From contig CAKTHQ010000039.1 in the NCBI GenBank assembly GCA_934565415.1, forward strand, positions 1-19,196: DNA of 19,196 nt. Reading direction: 5' to 3'. Each line of letters begins with the position of its first letter. Position 1 is the stretch's first letter. The stretch comes from an uncultured Oscillospiraceae bacterium. Lineage in GTDB: Bacteria; Bacillota; Clostridia; Oscillospirales; Oscillospiraceae. The translations under genes were made by a program, and so were the position numbers. Below the pieces are notes generated by a model. It searched no databases, was not told the DNA's origin, and saw only the letters and a list, made by a program, of their open reading frames with translations. This document shows, piece by piece, positions 12,418 to 19,123 of this stretch.

Positions 12418-12461
12418 ATTCACTTGCACATAACTTGCCTACAACTTGCCAAAAAGTGAAT
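12418..12461. repeat. Three ACTTGC repeats at 11-bp spacing inside an inverted repeat
   Basis: ACTTGC starts at 12422, 12433 and 12444, exactly 11 bp apart, and the set is enclosed by ATTCACTT (12418-12425) and AAGTGAAT (12454-12461). The geometry equals that of the integrase arm sites of element 1 but with a different word. It may be an arm region or operator of the lost element. Confidence 0.5.
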
Positions 12462-12538
12462 CTTTTCTTGCAAATATTCACACTACAGATAGCAAAAGCG
12501 CCCCGGGCGGCCAGGCCCAGGGCACAGCAGGGGAGACG

Positions 12539-12856
12539 CTACAGAAAGCCCATGTATTCCGCTACCGTGTACATGAATTCTTTCATCCACTTTGTAGCAG
12601 TGCTTTCAGATATGTACATAGCCATAGCCGCGCCAGGGACGTTGTATTGCTGCCGCCTCAATACCAGATCAACCAGCTTTAGGCGCTCTTCACCTCTGCG
12701 CAGCTGCTTCGTATCATCCAGGGCCTTTTTCAAAGCTAAGCGCGTTATAGCCTCCTGCATTGTCTCCGGGGGCTGCTGTATGTCACAAATGTTGCTGATA
12801 ACCGATTTCTTCACATAGCCATACCACCAATAGCGGGGGCGTGACAATGTTTCCAA
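12539..12856 (-). CDS. ArpU/RinA-like phage transcription regulator
   Basis: A 105-residue protein starting at TTG (METLSRPRYWWYGYVKKSVI...) and ending with a sigma-region-4-like HTH, VPGAAMAMYISESTATKWMK. Proteins with an N-terminal RPRYxWWGYVK segment and this C-terminal HTH regulate late genes of Firmicutes phages. No good ribosome site precedes the TTG (only AAAGAG), so the true start is uncertain. An extended -10-like TGCTATGAT lies upstream on the minus strand. It diverges from the XRE-Fic module. Confidence 0.6.
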   Translation of the reverse strand: METLSRPRYWWYGYVKKSVISNICDIQQPPETMQEAITRLALKKALDDTKQLRRGEERLKLVDLVLRRQQYNVPGAAMAMYISESTATKWMKEFMYTVAEYMGFL

Positions 12857-12900
12857 CTCTTTATGTACCCATCATAGCACTAGACTTACGTAATAATTGA

Positions 12901-12978
12901 TTGACAATACGCACAAAGTTTAGTGTATACTCTTGCAAAGAATTATCACTTGAAATAGTGCATATTCTGTGATATAAT
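12901..12978 (+). promoter_or_regulatory. Promoters and repeated operator words before the XRE-Fic-zeta module
   Basis: TTGAAA (12950-12955), 17 bp, TATAAT (12973-12978) is a strong promoter. TTGACA (12901-12906) with TATACT (12926-12931) at 19 bp may be a second. TAGTGTATACTCT (12921-12933) and TAGTGCATATTCT (12956-12968) are near-identical words overlapping the two promoters and could bind the XRE protein encoded at 13034. Confidence 0.6.
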
Positions 12979-13033
12979 GCAGACAGTGGGGAATGGGCTT
13001 TTATATGTCCTACCACGGGAAGGATGAAATACG

Positions 13034-13273
13034 ATGCCCATAAAATACGATAAGTTATTGAAACTCCTGGATGAAAAAGGATTTACTTCGTATAAAATCA
13101 GAAAAGAAAAGATTTTAGGCCAAGCCACATTGACCGCAATCAAAAATGGCACTGGAGGCCTGGATCATCGGTCAATCGCCCGACTGTGTGAAGCACTCCA
13201 TTGCCAGCCGGGGGATTTAATGGAATATGTACCAGAGGCAGAACAAGACGCCACAGGGGAGGTAGAACTGTGA
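13034..13273 (+). CDS. XRE-family (Cro/CI-like) regulator, likely antitoxin partner of Fic
   Basis: A 79-residue protein, MPIKYDKLLKLLDEKGFTSY..., with a compact HTH (about residues 8-66) including GLDHRSIARLCEALHCQPGD, the common pattern of small Cro/CI proteins. The tail ends EQDATGEVEL, nearly the tail of the RHH protein at 6801-7013. It overlaps the Fic gene by four bases (GTGA). Inferred role: represses the promoter at 12950-12978 and partners Fic. Small XRE proteins paired with Fic are known, but neutralisation is not shown by sequence. Confidence 0.75.
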   Translation: MPIKYDKLLKLLDEKGFTSYKIRKEKILGQATLTAIKNGTGGLDHRSIARLCEALHCQPGDLMEYVPEAEQDATGEVEL

Positions 13274-13944
13274 CACATTACTCAGACAAATATCATATGA
13301 CCCCGGAACAAAGCCTGTTTCTTGCGAAAAAGAAGTGGGATGAGAATGTTTACTGCGGTATGCGCATGGAAAACCGGAATATTACTTTCCCGCAAACCAA
13401 AACCATCTTGCAGGGGGTCAATGTCCCAAGTGTTCAGCTGGATGACATTCAGGCGGTGCTCAATATGCGTGACGCATGGCGGTTTTTGCTGGGGAGCCTG
13501 AACGAACCACTCACGTTTGCGTATTGGTGTAAGCTGAACGAATACATTGCCAGAAATGAAGCCTTGGAGTGGGGCAAGCTGCGCACCGGTTCCGTCGGTA
13601 TCTCCGGTACAGATTACTTGCCGCCCATACCTGTAGAGCAGCAGGTCAGAGCGGAATTTGATTCGATTGTGAATGAGAAATGTACCACCGCCACAGAAAA
13701 GGCTCTGGAAGCCTTTGTATGGGGCGCAAGGGGGCAATTCTTCTGGGATGGGAACAAACGAACCAGCATGACCCTTGCAAATAAGATTCTTGTACCTGCC
13801 GGGGCCGGACTTCTGACCATTACGGACAAGCACATGGAACAGTTCAATACCCTTTTGCTGGATTACTACAATACAGGGGAAAAAGAAGCAATCAAGGATT
13901 TTCTGTATGAGAATGCTATTCAAGGAATTCAGGCTTCGGCATGA
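13270..13944 (+). CDS. Fic-domain protein with Gln in place of the catalytic His
   Basis: A 224-residue protein from GTG 13270, with GGGGAGG upstream and overlap with the XRE stop. The Fic core is ARGQFFWDGNKRTSMTLANK, where residues 156-164 are QFFWDGNKR; the canonical motif is HxFx(D/E)GNxR, so the general-base His is Gln156 while the D-G-N-x-R part is kept. The segment VNVPSVQLDDIQAVLNMRDAW is the family's N-terminal helix region. Fic enzymes usually move AMP or another nucleotide onto proteins; loss of His normally weakens this, so activity is uncertain. A different start inside the XRE gene frame is possible but lacks support. It overlaps the following zeta-like gene (ATGA). Confidence 0.8.
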   Translation: MTHYSDKYHMTPEQSLFLAKKKWDENVYCGMRMENRNITFPQTKTILQGVNVPSVQLDDIQAVLNMRDAWRFLLGSLNEPLTFAYWCKLNEYIARNEALEWGKLRTGSVGISGTDYLPPIPVEQQVRAEFDSIVNEKCTTATEKALEAFVWGARGQFFWDGNKRTSMTLANKILVPAGAGLLTITDKHMEQFNTLLLDYYNTGEKEAIKDFLYENAIQGIQASA

Positions 13945-14468
13945 AAACAGCTACGTTCATTTGCGGCATAGACGGCGTTGGTAAGTCCGGCTTTGCGGGA
14001 CTGCTGAAGGAACAGCGCTCAGACCTGGGAATTATCATCGATGTGGACAAGATCACCGCAGAGCTGGGCGGGAATACCATTGCAGGCGGCAAGGTTGCAT
14101 TGAAGAAAATCCGGGATTGCATTGACAAGGGAATTTCCTTCACCCAGGAAGGCCAAAAGGTAACAAAGATTGCCAAGGGAACCCAGGAAACCGTGATGCT
14201 GGTGGCTCACTTCGATCCCATTACCTACACCGTGGCCTATAATGGGGGCGGCGGCAAGGGGAGCATGGGCAAGGTAACGGTCACCTACGACCAGGAGCAG
14301 ACCGTTGCGGAAAACGGCTTTACAAGGCCCGGCTACACCTTTACCGGCTGGAACACCGCCAAGAACGGCAAGGGCACCGCGTACAAACCGGGGGATACCC
14401 TCAGAAATCTGACCACCAAGCAGAAAGGGACCGTTACCCTGTACGCCCAGTGGGAGCAAAGTAAATAA
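13941..14468 (+). CDS. Chimera: zeta-kinase N-terminal half fused to an InlB/Listeria-Bacteroides-type repeat tail
   Basis: Residues 1-70 (MKTATFICGIDGVGKSGFAG..., Walker A GIDGVGKS at 9-16) match the zeta gene at 10252 up to FTQE. Residue 71 on (GQKVTKIAKGTQETVMLVAH...) is unrelated and ends with RPGYTFTGWNTAKNGKGTAY and VTLYAQWEQSK, a Listeria-Bacteroides/InlB B-type repeat of secreted proteins. The joint is at 14150/14151 and the frame is kept. The TTLSG segment and lid of the kinase are lost and no signal peptide exists, so the product is probably nonfunctional. It marks where mobile DNA replaced the 5' part of a surface-protein gene. Confidence 0.8.
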   Translation: MKTATFICGIDGVGKSGFAGLLKEQRSDLGIIIDVDKITAELGGNTIAGGKVALKKIRDCIDKGISFTQEGQKVTKIAKGTQETVMLVAHFDPITYTVAYNGGGGKGSMGKVTVTYDQEQTVAENGFTRPGYTFTGWNTAKNGKGTAYKPGDTLRNLTTKQKGTVTLYAQWEQSK

Positions 14469-14476
14469 CCCGCAAA

Positions 14477-14514
14477 ACGGCCCCGGCTTCTGGAAACCCA
14501 AAAGCCGGGGCCGT
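14477..14514. terminator. Bidirectional terminator between the chimera and the lar operon
   Basis: A perfect 13-bp GC-rich stem (14477-14489 with 14502-14514) with an 11-base loop lies between converging genes. Leftward it is followed by TTTTGCGGG; rightward the T tract (CACTTTTTTGG) starts a few bases later. Confidence 0.75.
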
Positions 14515-14535
14515 GATTCACTTTTTTGGAAAGCG

Positions 14536-14997
14536 TTACGCAAGCGTACCGCCGCTTTCGTTATGTTCCTGCCTTATGGAGTCAAAGGCCTTTTCCGCTT
14601 CCCGCCGGACCGTGGCGATGGGCAGGTTCTCCCGGAGGGCGATGGCCCGCAGGTCCTCGAATTCCGGCTTATAGCGGCCTTCCACCGCCTTGACCCCTAC
14701 GGGCCCCCAGGGGGTGGCTGCGGTCGCTTGCTCCCGGCGCAGCAGATACCTTTGGTGCTCCGTAAGCCGGACGCCTAAGGTGGTGGTGTGCCGGAAGAGG
14801 AGCTGTGCCAGGGCCTCTTTTTCCGCTTCCCTGCAGAGCACGCTGAGCAGCACCCCCGGGCGGTTCTTCTTCATGCCGATGGGGGCGGTCCATACATCCA
14901 GGGCCCCCGCTTCCAGCAGCCGCTCCATGGCAAAGGCGATGTCTTCCGGCGTCATATCGTCCAGGTTGCAGCTCAATTCCCAAACGGTATCCATCAT
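14536..14997 (-). CDS. LarC C-terminal domain protein (nickel insertion), stand-alone
   Basis: A 153-residue protein with ELSCNLDDMTPEDIAFAMER, GALDVWTAPIGMKKNRPGVL and TTLGVRLTEHQRYLLRRE, the marks of the C-terminal part of LarC (TIGR00299/DUF111). LarC is the CTP-dependent cyclometallase that inserts nickel into the pincer nucleotide made by LarB and LarE. A full LarC has about 400 residues; the N-terminal region is absent here and larB precedes directly. In Lactiplantibacillus larC is split into larC1 and larC2 joined by frameshifting, so a separate larC1 may exist elsewhere. GGAGG precedes ATG 14997, which overlaps the larB stop. Confidence 0.8.
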   Translation of the reverse strand: MMDTVWELSCNLDDMTPEDIAFAMERLLEAGALDVWTAPIGMKKNRPGVLLSVLCREAEKEALAQLLFRHTTTLGVRLTEHQRYLLRREQATAATPWGPVGVKAVEGRYKPEFEDLRAIALRENLPIATVRREAEKAFDSIRQEHNESGGTLA

Positions 14998-15749
14998 CCC
15001 TTGGCCTCCATGTGGTTCATCATGCTTGCCAGGTATCCGGCGCCGAAGCCGTTGTCGATGTTTACTACGGATACGCCGCTGGCGCAGGAATTGAGCATTC
15101 CCAAAAGGGTTGCCAGCCCGCCGAAGGCTGCGCCGTAGCCTACGCTGGTGGGAACGGCAATTACCGGGCAGTCGCACAGGCCGCCAATGACGCTGGCCAG
15201 GGCCCCTTCCATCCCCGCAATGGCCACCACCACGCTGGCGTCCATCAGCTCCTGGCTATGGGCCATCAGTCGGTGGATGCCGGAAACGCCTACATCATAG
15301 AGCCGGACCACGTTGTTCCCCAGAAATTCCGCGGTGAGCGCCGCTTCCTCCGCTACGGGGATGTCGCTGGTGCCGCCGGTGGCGATGACGATTTTTCCCA
15401 TGCCCCAGGGCGCTGCCATAGAGCCGGAAACGGCCAGCCGGGCCTCGGGATAGTAGGTAATGGGGGTAGCCTCGTTTACCAGGGCGGCTTTTTCCCCGTC
15501 AATCCGGGTGATAAGCACCCCTTCCTGGCCGTTTTGGCGGAGGCTGCCAACAATGCCGATAATCTGCCGGGCAGTTTTCCCGGCTCCGTAGATGACCTCT
15601 CCTGCCCCCTGGCGAAGGCGGCGGTGCAGGTCTACCTTGGCGTAGCCGATGTCCTCAAAGGGCTGCTGCTTTAAGTGCAGCAGGGCCTGATCCACGGACA
15701 GGCTGCCATTTTGCACCCCCAGCAAAACCTCCCGGATTTCACTGTCCAT
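14994..15749 (-). CDS. larB: LarB, pyridinium-3,5-biscarboxylic acid mononucleotide synthase
   Basis: A 251-residue PurE-related protein with VSGSMAAPWGMGKIVIATGG, TSDIPVAEEAALTAEFLG and PTSVGYGAAFGGLATLLGML followed by VVNIDNGFGAGYLASMM. LarB carboxylates nicotinic acid adenine dinucleotide and releases AMP in the first step of nickel-pincer cofactor synthesis. ATG 15749 has GGAGG six bases upstream and lies inside the end of larE; the stop overlaps the start of the larC part, indicating coupled translation. The length is normal. Confidence 0.93.
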   Translation of the reverse strand: MDSEIREVLLGVQNGSLSVDQALLHLKQQPFEDIGYAKVDLHRRLRQGAGEVIYGAGKTARQIIGIVGSLRQNGQEGVLITRIDGEKAALVNEATPITYYPEARLAVSGSMAAPWGMGKIVIATGGTSDIPVAEEAALTAEFLGNNVVRLYDVGVSGIHRLMAHSQELMDASVVVAIAGMEGALASVIGGLCDCPVIAVPTSVGYGAAFGGLATLLGMLNSCASGVSVVNIDNGFGAGYLASMMNHMEAKG

Positions 15750-16491
15750 CTCTGGCCTCCATATCAAGCAGAACCCCGGCATACTTTTTTTTCAGCTCCC
15801 GGGTGATTTCCCGACGCAGGGCCAGAAAGGTATCCATCTGGTTGGAGGGCAGCTGCACCTTGGCGCAGTCTCCCAAAAGCCGGACCCGGAGATCCCGGAA
15901 GCCCAGCTTCATCAGGTAATCCTCTGCCCACTCGGTGCGCTCCAGGTCCGCGCCCCGGATGGGAACCCCCGTTGGAATCCGGGTGGCCAGGCAGGCGTAG
16001 GAGGGCTTGTCCCAGGTAAAGAGCCCCGCCTCATGGGACAGGCGGCGGATTTCCGTTTTGGTCAGGCCGCAAATGCGCAGGGGGGACAAAACGTGCATTT
16101 CCTGCAGGGCCTTCATGCCCGGCCGGTCCGCCACATCGTCGGAGGCATTGGTGCCGTCCAGAACCTGGGTGTAGCCGTCTCCCTTGGCGGATGCCAGAAT
16201 ATTGCCGAAGATATGCTGCTTGCAGAAGTAGCACCGGTTTTTGGGATTGGCCGTCACATCCGGGCAGCTCAGCACATCTATGGTCAGTACCCTTATTTCC
16301 GCCCCCAGGTCCTTTGCCAGGCGCAGAGCGTCCCGGTACTCAAATTCCGGCTGGAAGGCGGTTTTTACATAGTAGGCCTTTACCTGGGCCCCGGCCTGCC
16401 GGGCAGCGTACAGCAGGTAAGAGGAGTCCACCCCGCCGGAAAAGGCCAGGGCCACCTTGGGGTGCTCCATAAAAAATTCCTGCAATGTCAT
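15739..16491 (-). CDS. larE: LarE, ATP-dependent sacrificial sulfur transferase
   Basis: A 250-residue PP-loop enzyme with SGGVDSS at 18-24, which adenylates the substrate carboxylates, and Cys167 in PSYACLATRIP, aligned with the sacrificial cysteine of Lactiplantibacillus LarE (Cys176). A further pair, CYFC at 87-90, is also present. LarE turns the two carboxylates made by LarB into thiocarboxylates. The start follows the regulator stop by one base and its stop overlaps larB, so csoR-like, larE, larB and the larC part form one operon. No larA (lactate racemase) lies in the window. Confidence 0.93.
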   Translation of the reverse strand: MTLQEFFMEHPKVALAFSGGVDSSYLLYAARQAGAQVKAYYVKTAFQPEFEYRDALRLAKDLGAEIRVLTIDVLSCPDVTANPKNRCYFCKQHIFGNILASAKGDGYTQVLDGTNASDDVADRPGMKALQEMHVLSPLRICGLTKTEIRRLSHEAGLFTWDKPSYACLATRIPTGVPIRGADLERTEWAEDYLMKLGFRDLRVRLLGDCAKVQLPSNQMDTFLALRREITRELKKKYAGVLLDMEARDGQ

Positions 16492-16492
16492 A

Positions 16493-16846
16493 TTATTTCA
16501 CCAGCTTGTCGATTGCTTCAATCAGGTCCTCGATGGCTTCCTGATCCCCTGCCGTTACCGCATCTACCATGCAGTGGCGCATATGGTCCTTTAAAATGAC
16601 CTTCCCCGTATTGTCCAGAGCAGACCGCACCGCTGCCAGCTGAATCAGAACCTCCGAGCAGTCGTACCCCTCTTCTACCATCCGCTTGACCTTTTCCAGG
16701 TGACCAATGGCCCGGGAAAGGCGATTGATTACCGCCTTCTGGTTTTCGTGGACATGGCCGTGGGAATGGGGAATCCCGTGGGCATGGAGGTAGGCATGGT
16801 CGTGGTCATGGTCGTGATCGTGGTCATGTTCGTGCATTTCTGACAT
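16493..16846 (-). CDS. CsoR/RcnR-family metal-sensing repressor with His-rich N-terminus
   Basis: A 117-residue protein. Residues 5-33 hold 13 histidines, including six HD pairs encoded by near-perfect 6-bp repeats at about 16797-16832. The DUF156 helical core follows, with Cys63, His88, His91 and Cys92. The C...H-x3-C arrangement fits CsoR/InrS-type sites, and the His tail could complete a nickel site. Because it leads the lar operon, nickel is the likely signal: metal binding would release DNA and switch on larEBC. GAGGAG stands six bases before the ATG. Copper or cobalt sensing cannot be excluded. Confidence 0.87.
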   Translation of the reverse strand: MSEMHEHDHDHDHDHDHAYLHAHGIPHSHGHVHENQKAVINRLSRAIGHLEKVKRMVEEGYDCSEVLIQLAAVRSALDNTGKVILKDHMRHCMVDAVTAGDQEAIEDLIEAIDKLVK

Positions 16847-16878
16847 GGCGGTCTCCTCGTTTCGTAGGGTTTCGGTAC

Positions 16879-16907
16879 ATTATAACTGATTTGCGCCGCT
16901 TTTGCAA
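16879..16907 (-). promoter_or_regulatory. Promoter of the lar operon
   Basis: Read leftward, TTGCAA (16902-16907) and TATAAT (16879-16884) are 17 bp apart, 33 bp before the regulator ATG. A self-repressing operator is expected here but I see no clear palindrome. Confidence 0.8.
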
Positions 16908-16965
16908 GAGCTTTCCGGAAGGGATCGCCGAAATCCGCCTTTTGCCCAAATGTGGGCCTTTGCTC

Positions 16966-16994
16966 TTGCAATGGGCTTCGGTTTTATGTATAAT
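16966..16994 (+). promoter_or_regulatory. Promoter of tdk
   Basis: TTGCAA (16966-16971) and a perfect TATAAT (16989-16994) are 17 bp apart and 32 bp before the tdk ATG. It diverges from the lar promoter. Confidence 0.85.
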
Positions 16995-17026
16995 GGAAGC
17001 AGAAAGAAAATGGAGGAAGTATCCAT

Positions 17027-17635
17027 ATGGCAAAGCTTTATTTTAAATACGGTGCCATGGGCTCCAGCAAAACGGCCCAGGCGCTGATTACCAAATACAA
17101 TTACGAGGAAAATGATCTGCGGGTGTGGCTGCTAAAGCCCAGCGCCGATGTGCGGGACGGGGAGCGTGAGGTTTCCAGCCGCATTGGCCTCCGGGCCCGG
17201 GCGGATATTCTCACCCCGGATACCGATGCCTACGCCTGGTTCCGGAGGGATTTCCAGGGGAAATGCGATGTGATTATTGTGGACGAGTGCCAATTTCTGA
17301 CCGTGGCACAGATCGATGAGCTTCGGCAGATTGTAGACGACTGCAATGTGCCCGTTATGTGCTTTGGCCTGCGGACAGATTTCCAGACCCATCTGTTCCC
17401 CGGCTCCATGCGGCTTATGGAGGTGGCGGATACCATCCAGGAAATCAAAACCATCTGCGACTGCGGGGCCAAGGCCACCGTCAACGCCAGAATCGATGGC
17501 TCGGGCCACATCGTCACCCAGGGCGCCCAGGTATTTCTGGGCGGCAACGACAGCTATATCGCCATGTGCCATAAGTGCTATGTAAGGGGCATTCAGGATC
17601 ACAAGGTCATTCGGCTTCACGGCCAGAATAACTGA
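17027..17635 (+). CDS. tdk: Thymidine kinase (TK1-like)
   Basis: A 202-residue protein with Walker A GAMGSSKT at 9-16 and the Walker B/catalytic stretch VDECQF at 85-90, usually DEAQF, so Ala is Cys here. Zinc-ribbon cysteines lie at 144, 146, 181 and 184. It phosphorylates thymidine (and deoxyuridine) to dTMP for salvage. GGAGG lies about nine bases upstream of ATG. The gene stands directly before deoC and deoD, which process deoxynucleosides by phosphorolysis, so the three may be coexpressed from the promoter at 16966. Confidence 0.93.
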   Translation: MAKLYFKYGAMGSSKTAQALITKYNYEENDLRVWLLKPSADVRDGEREVSSRIGLRARADILTPDTDAYAWFRRDFQGKCDVIIVDECQFLTVAQIDELRQIVDDCNVPVMCFGLRTDFQTHLFPGSMRLMEVADTIQEIKTICDCGAKATVNARIDGSGHIVTQGAQVFLGGNDSYIAMCHKCYVRGIQDHKVIRLHGQNN

Positions 17636-17665
17636 TAAAAATTACGACTAAAGGAGTGTATTCCC

Positions 17666-18352
17666 ATGGAACTTTCTAAAATTCTCGCGGCTTGCGATCA
17701 TACCCTATTGGCCCAGACCGCTACCTGGGCAGACATCAAGGCCATCTGCGACGACGGCATGAAGTACCGCACCGCCTCCGTCTGCATTCCCGCCTCCTTC
17801 GTGAAGCAGGCCAAGGACTATGCAGGCGACAAGCTGACCGTTTGCACCGTTATCGGCTTCCCCAACGGCTACGACACCACCGCCAGCAAGTGCTTTATGG
17901 CCACCGATGCCGTGGACAACGGCGCAGGGGAAGTGGATATGGTTATCAACATCGGCTGGGCCAAGGAAGGCAAGTGGCCGGAAATTACCCAGGAGATTGC
18001 CGCTGTGAAGAAGGCCTGCAAGGGCAGACTCTTAAAGGTCATCATCGAGACCTGTCTGCTGACCGATGAAGAGAAGATTGCCCTGTGCAAGTGCGTTTCC
18101 GACTCCGGCGCGGACTACATCAAGACCTCTACCGGTTTCTCCAAGGCCGGCGCAACCTTCCACGATGTGGAGCTGTTCGCAGCCCATGTTGCTCCCCATG
18201 TCAAGATCAAGGCCGCCGGCGGCATTTCCAGCCTGGAGGATGCGGAAAAGTTCCTGGAGCTGGGCGCTTCCCGGCTGGGCACCTCCCGGATCGTCAAGCT
18301 GGCCAAGGCCATGGAGAAGAACGAGACCGCCGCAAACGACGGAAGCTATTAA
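17666..18352 (+). CDS. deoC: Deoxyribose-phosphate aldolase
   Basis: A 228-residue class I aldolase that splits 2-deoxyribose 5-phosphate into glyceraldehyde 3-phosphate and acetaldehyde. The Schiff-base Lys153 lies in [14 protein letters not shown]; Asp91 in VDMVIN and Lys182 in VKIKAAGGI complete the usual catalytic set. An AAAGGAG site precedes the ATG. Together with deoD downstream it turns purine deoxynucleosides into central metabolites. No phosphopentomutase gene is visible here. Confidence 0.95.
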   Translation: MELSKILAACDHTLLAQTATWADIKAICDDGMKYRTASVCIPASFVKQAKDYAGDKLTVCTVIGFPNGYDTTASKCFMATDAVDNGAGEVDMVINIGWAKEGKWPEITQEIAAVKKACKGRLLKVIIETCLLTDEEKIALCKCVSDSGADYIKTSTGFSKAGATFHDVELFAAHVAPHVKIKAAGGISSLEDAEKFLELGASRLGTSRIVKLAKAMEKNETAANDGSY

Positions 18353-18376
18353 AAATAAGGAAAAGGAGTATCTATT

Positions 18377-19123
18377 ATGCTTGCTACCCCCACCCCTCAT
18401 ATTTCCGCCGCCCCCGGCGACTTTGGCAAAACCGTCCTGATGCCCGGCGACCCTCTGCGCAGCAAGTTCATTGCGGAAAACTTCCTGGAAGATCCCGTGC
18501 TTGTAAACAATGTCCGGGGCGTCCAGGGCTATACCGGCACCTATAAGGGCGTTAAAGTCTCCGTTATGGCCTCCGGTATGGGGATGCCCGCCATCGGCAT
18601 TTATTCCCACGAGCTGTTTAACGGCTACGGCGTGGAGAACATCATCCGCATCGGCTCCGCCGGTTCCATTCAGGAGAACATTCACCTGTACGATCTGGTC
18701 ATCGCCCAGGGCGCCTGTACCGATTCCAACTGGGCCAGCCAGTTCCATATGCCCGGTACCTTTGCCCCCATCGCCTCCTGGGAGCTCTTGAGCGAGGCCG
18801 TCAAGGCGGCGGAGGCCAACGGAGCTACCTACCATGTGGGCAACGTGAATTCCTCCGATGTGTTCTACGGCGACCACGTTGGCGTCCCCGAGGGCCTGGA
18901 CAGCGTGTATGGCCTGAAGAAGATGGGCGTTATGGCCCTGGAAATGGAGGCAGCCGCCCTCTACATGAACGCCGCCCGCTACGGAAAGCGGGGACTGTGC
19001 ATCTGCACCATTTCCGACCATGTGCTTACGGGAGAGGTGACGACTTCCCAGGAGCGCCAGAATTCCTTCACCACCATGATGAAGGTGGCTCTGGATGTGG
19101 CCGTTGCCATGGAGAAGAAGTAG
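18377..19123 (+). CDS. deoD: Purine-nucleoside phosphorylase, DeoD type
   Basis: A 248-residue hexameric-type phosphorylase with VLMPGDPLRSKFIAENFL (phosphate site), ASGMGMPAIGIYSHELF, IRIGSAGS, ALEMEAAALY and the TISDH segment holding the catalytic Asp. It cleaves purine (deoxy)nucleosides with phosphate to a base and (deoxy)ribose 1-phosphate. It begins 24 bp after deoC with AAAAGGAG upstream, indicating one operon. The length is normal, and the gene is complete before the window ends. Confidence 0.95.
   Translation: MLATPTPHISAAPGDFGKTVLMPGDPLRSKFIAENFLEDPVLVNNVRGVQGYTGTYKGVKVSVMASGMGMPAIGIYSHELFNGYGVENIIRIGSAGSIQENIHLYDLVIAQGACTDSNWASQFHMPGTFAPIASWELLSEAVKAAEANGATYHVGNVNSSDVFYGDHVGVPEGLDSVYGLKKMGVMALEMEAAALYMNAARYGKRGLCICTISDHVLTGEVTTSQERQNSFTTMMKVALDVAVAMEKK

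Noticed and set aside
15012..15674. Long plus-strand open frame opposite larB
   Set aside because: It is a shadow of larB, which has the family motifs and coupled overlaps with its neighbours.
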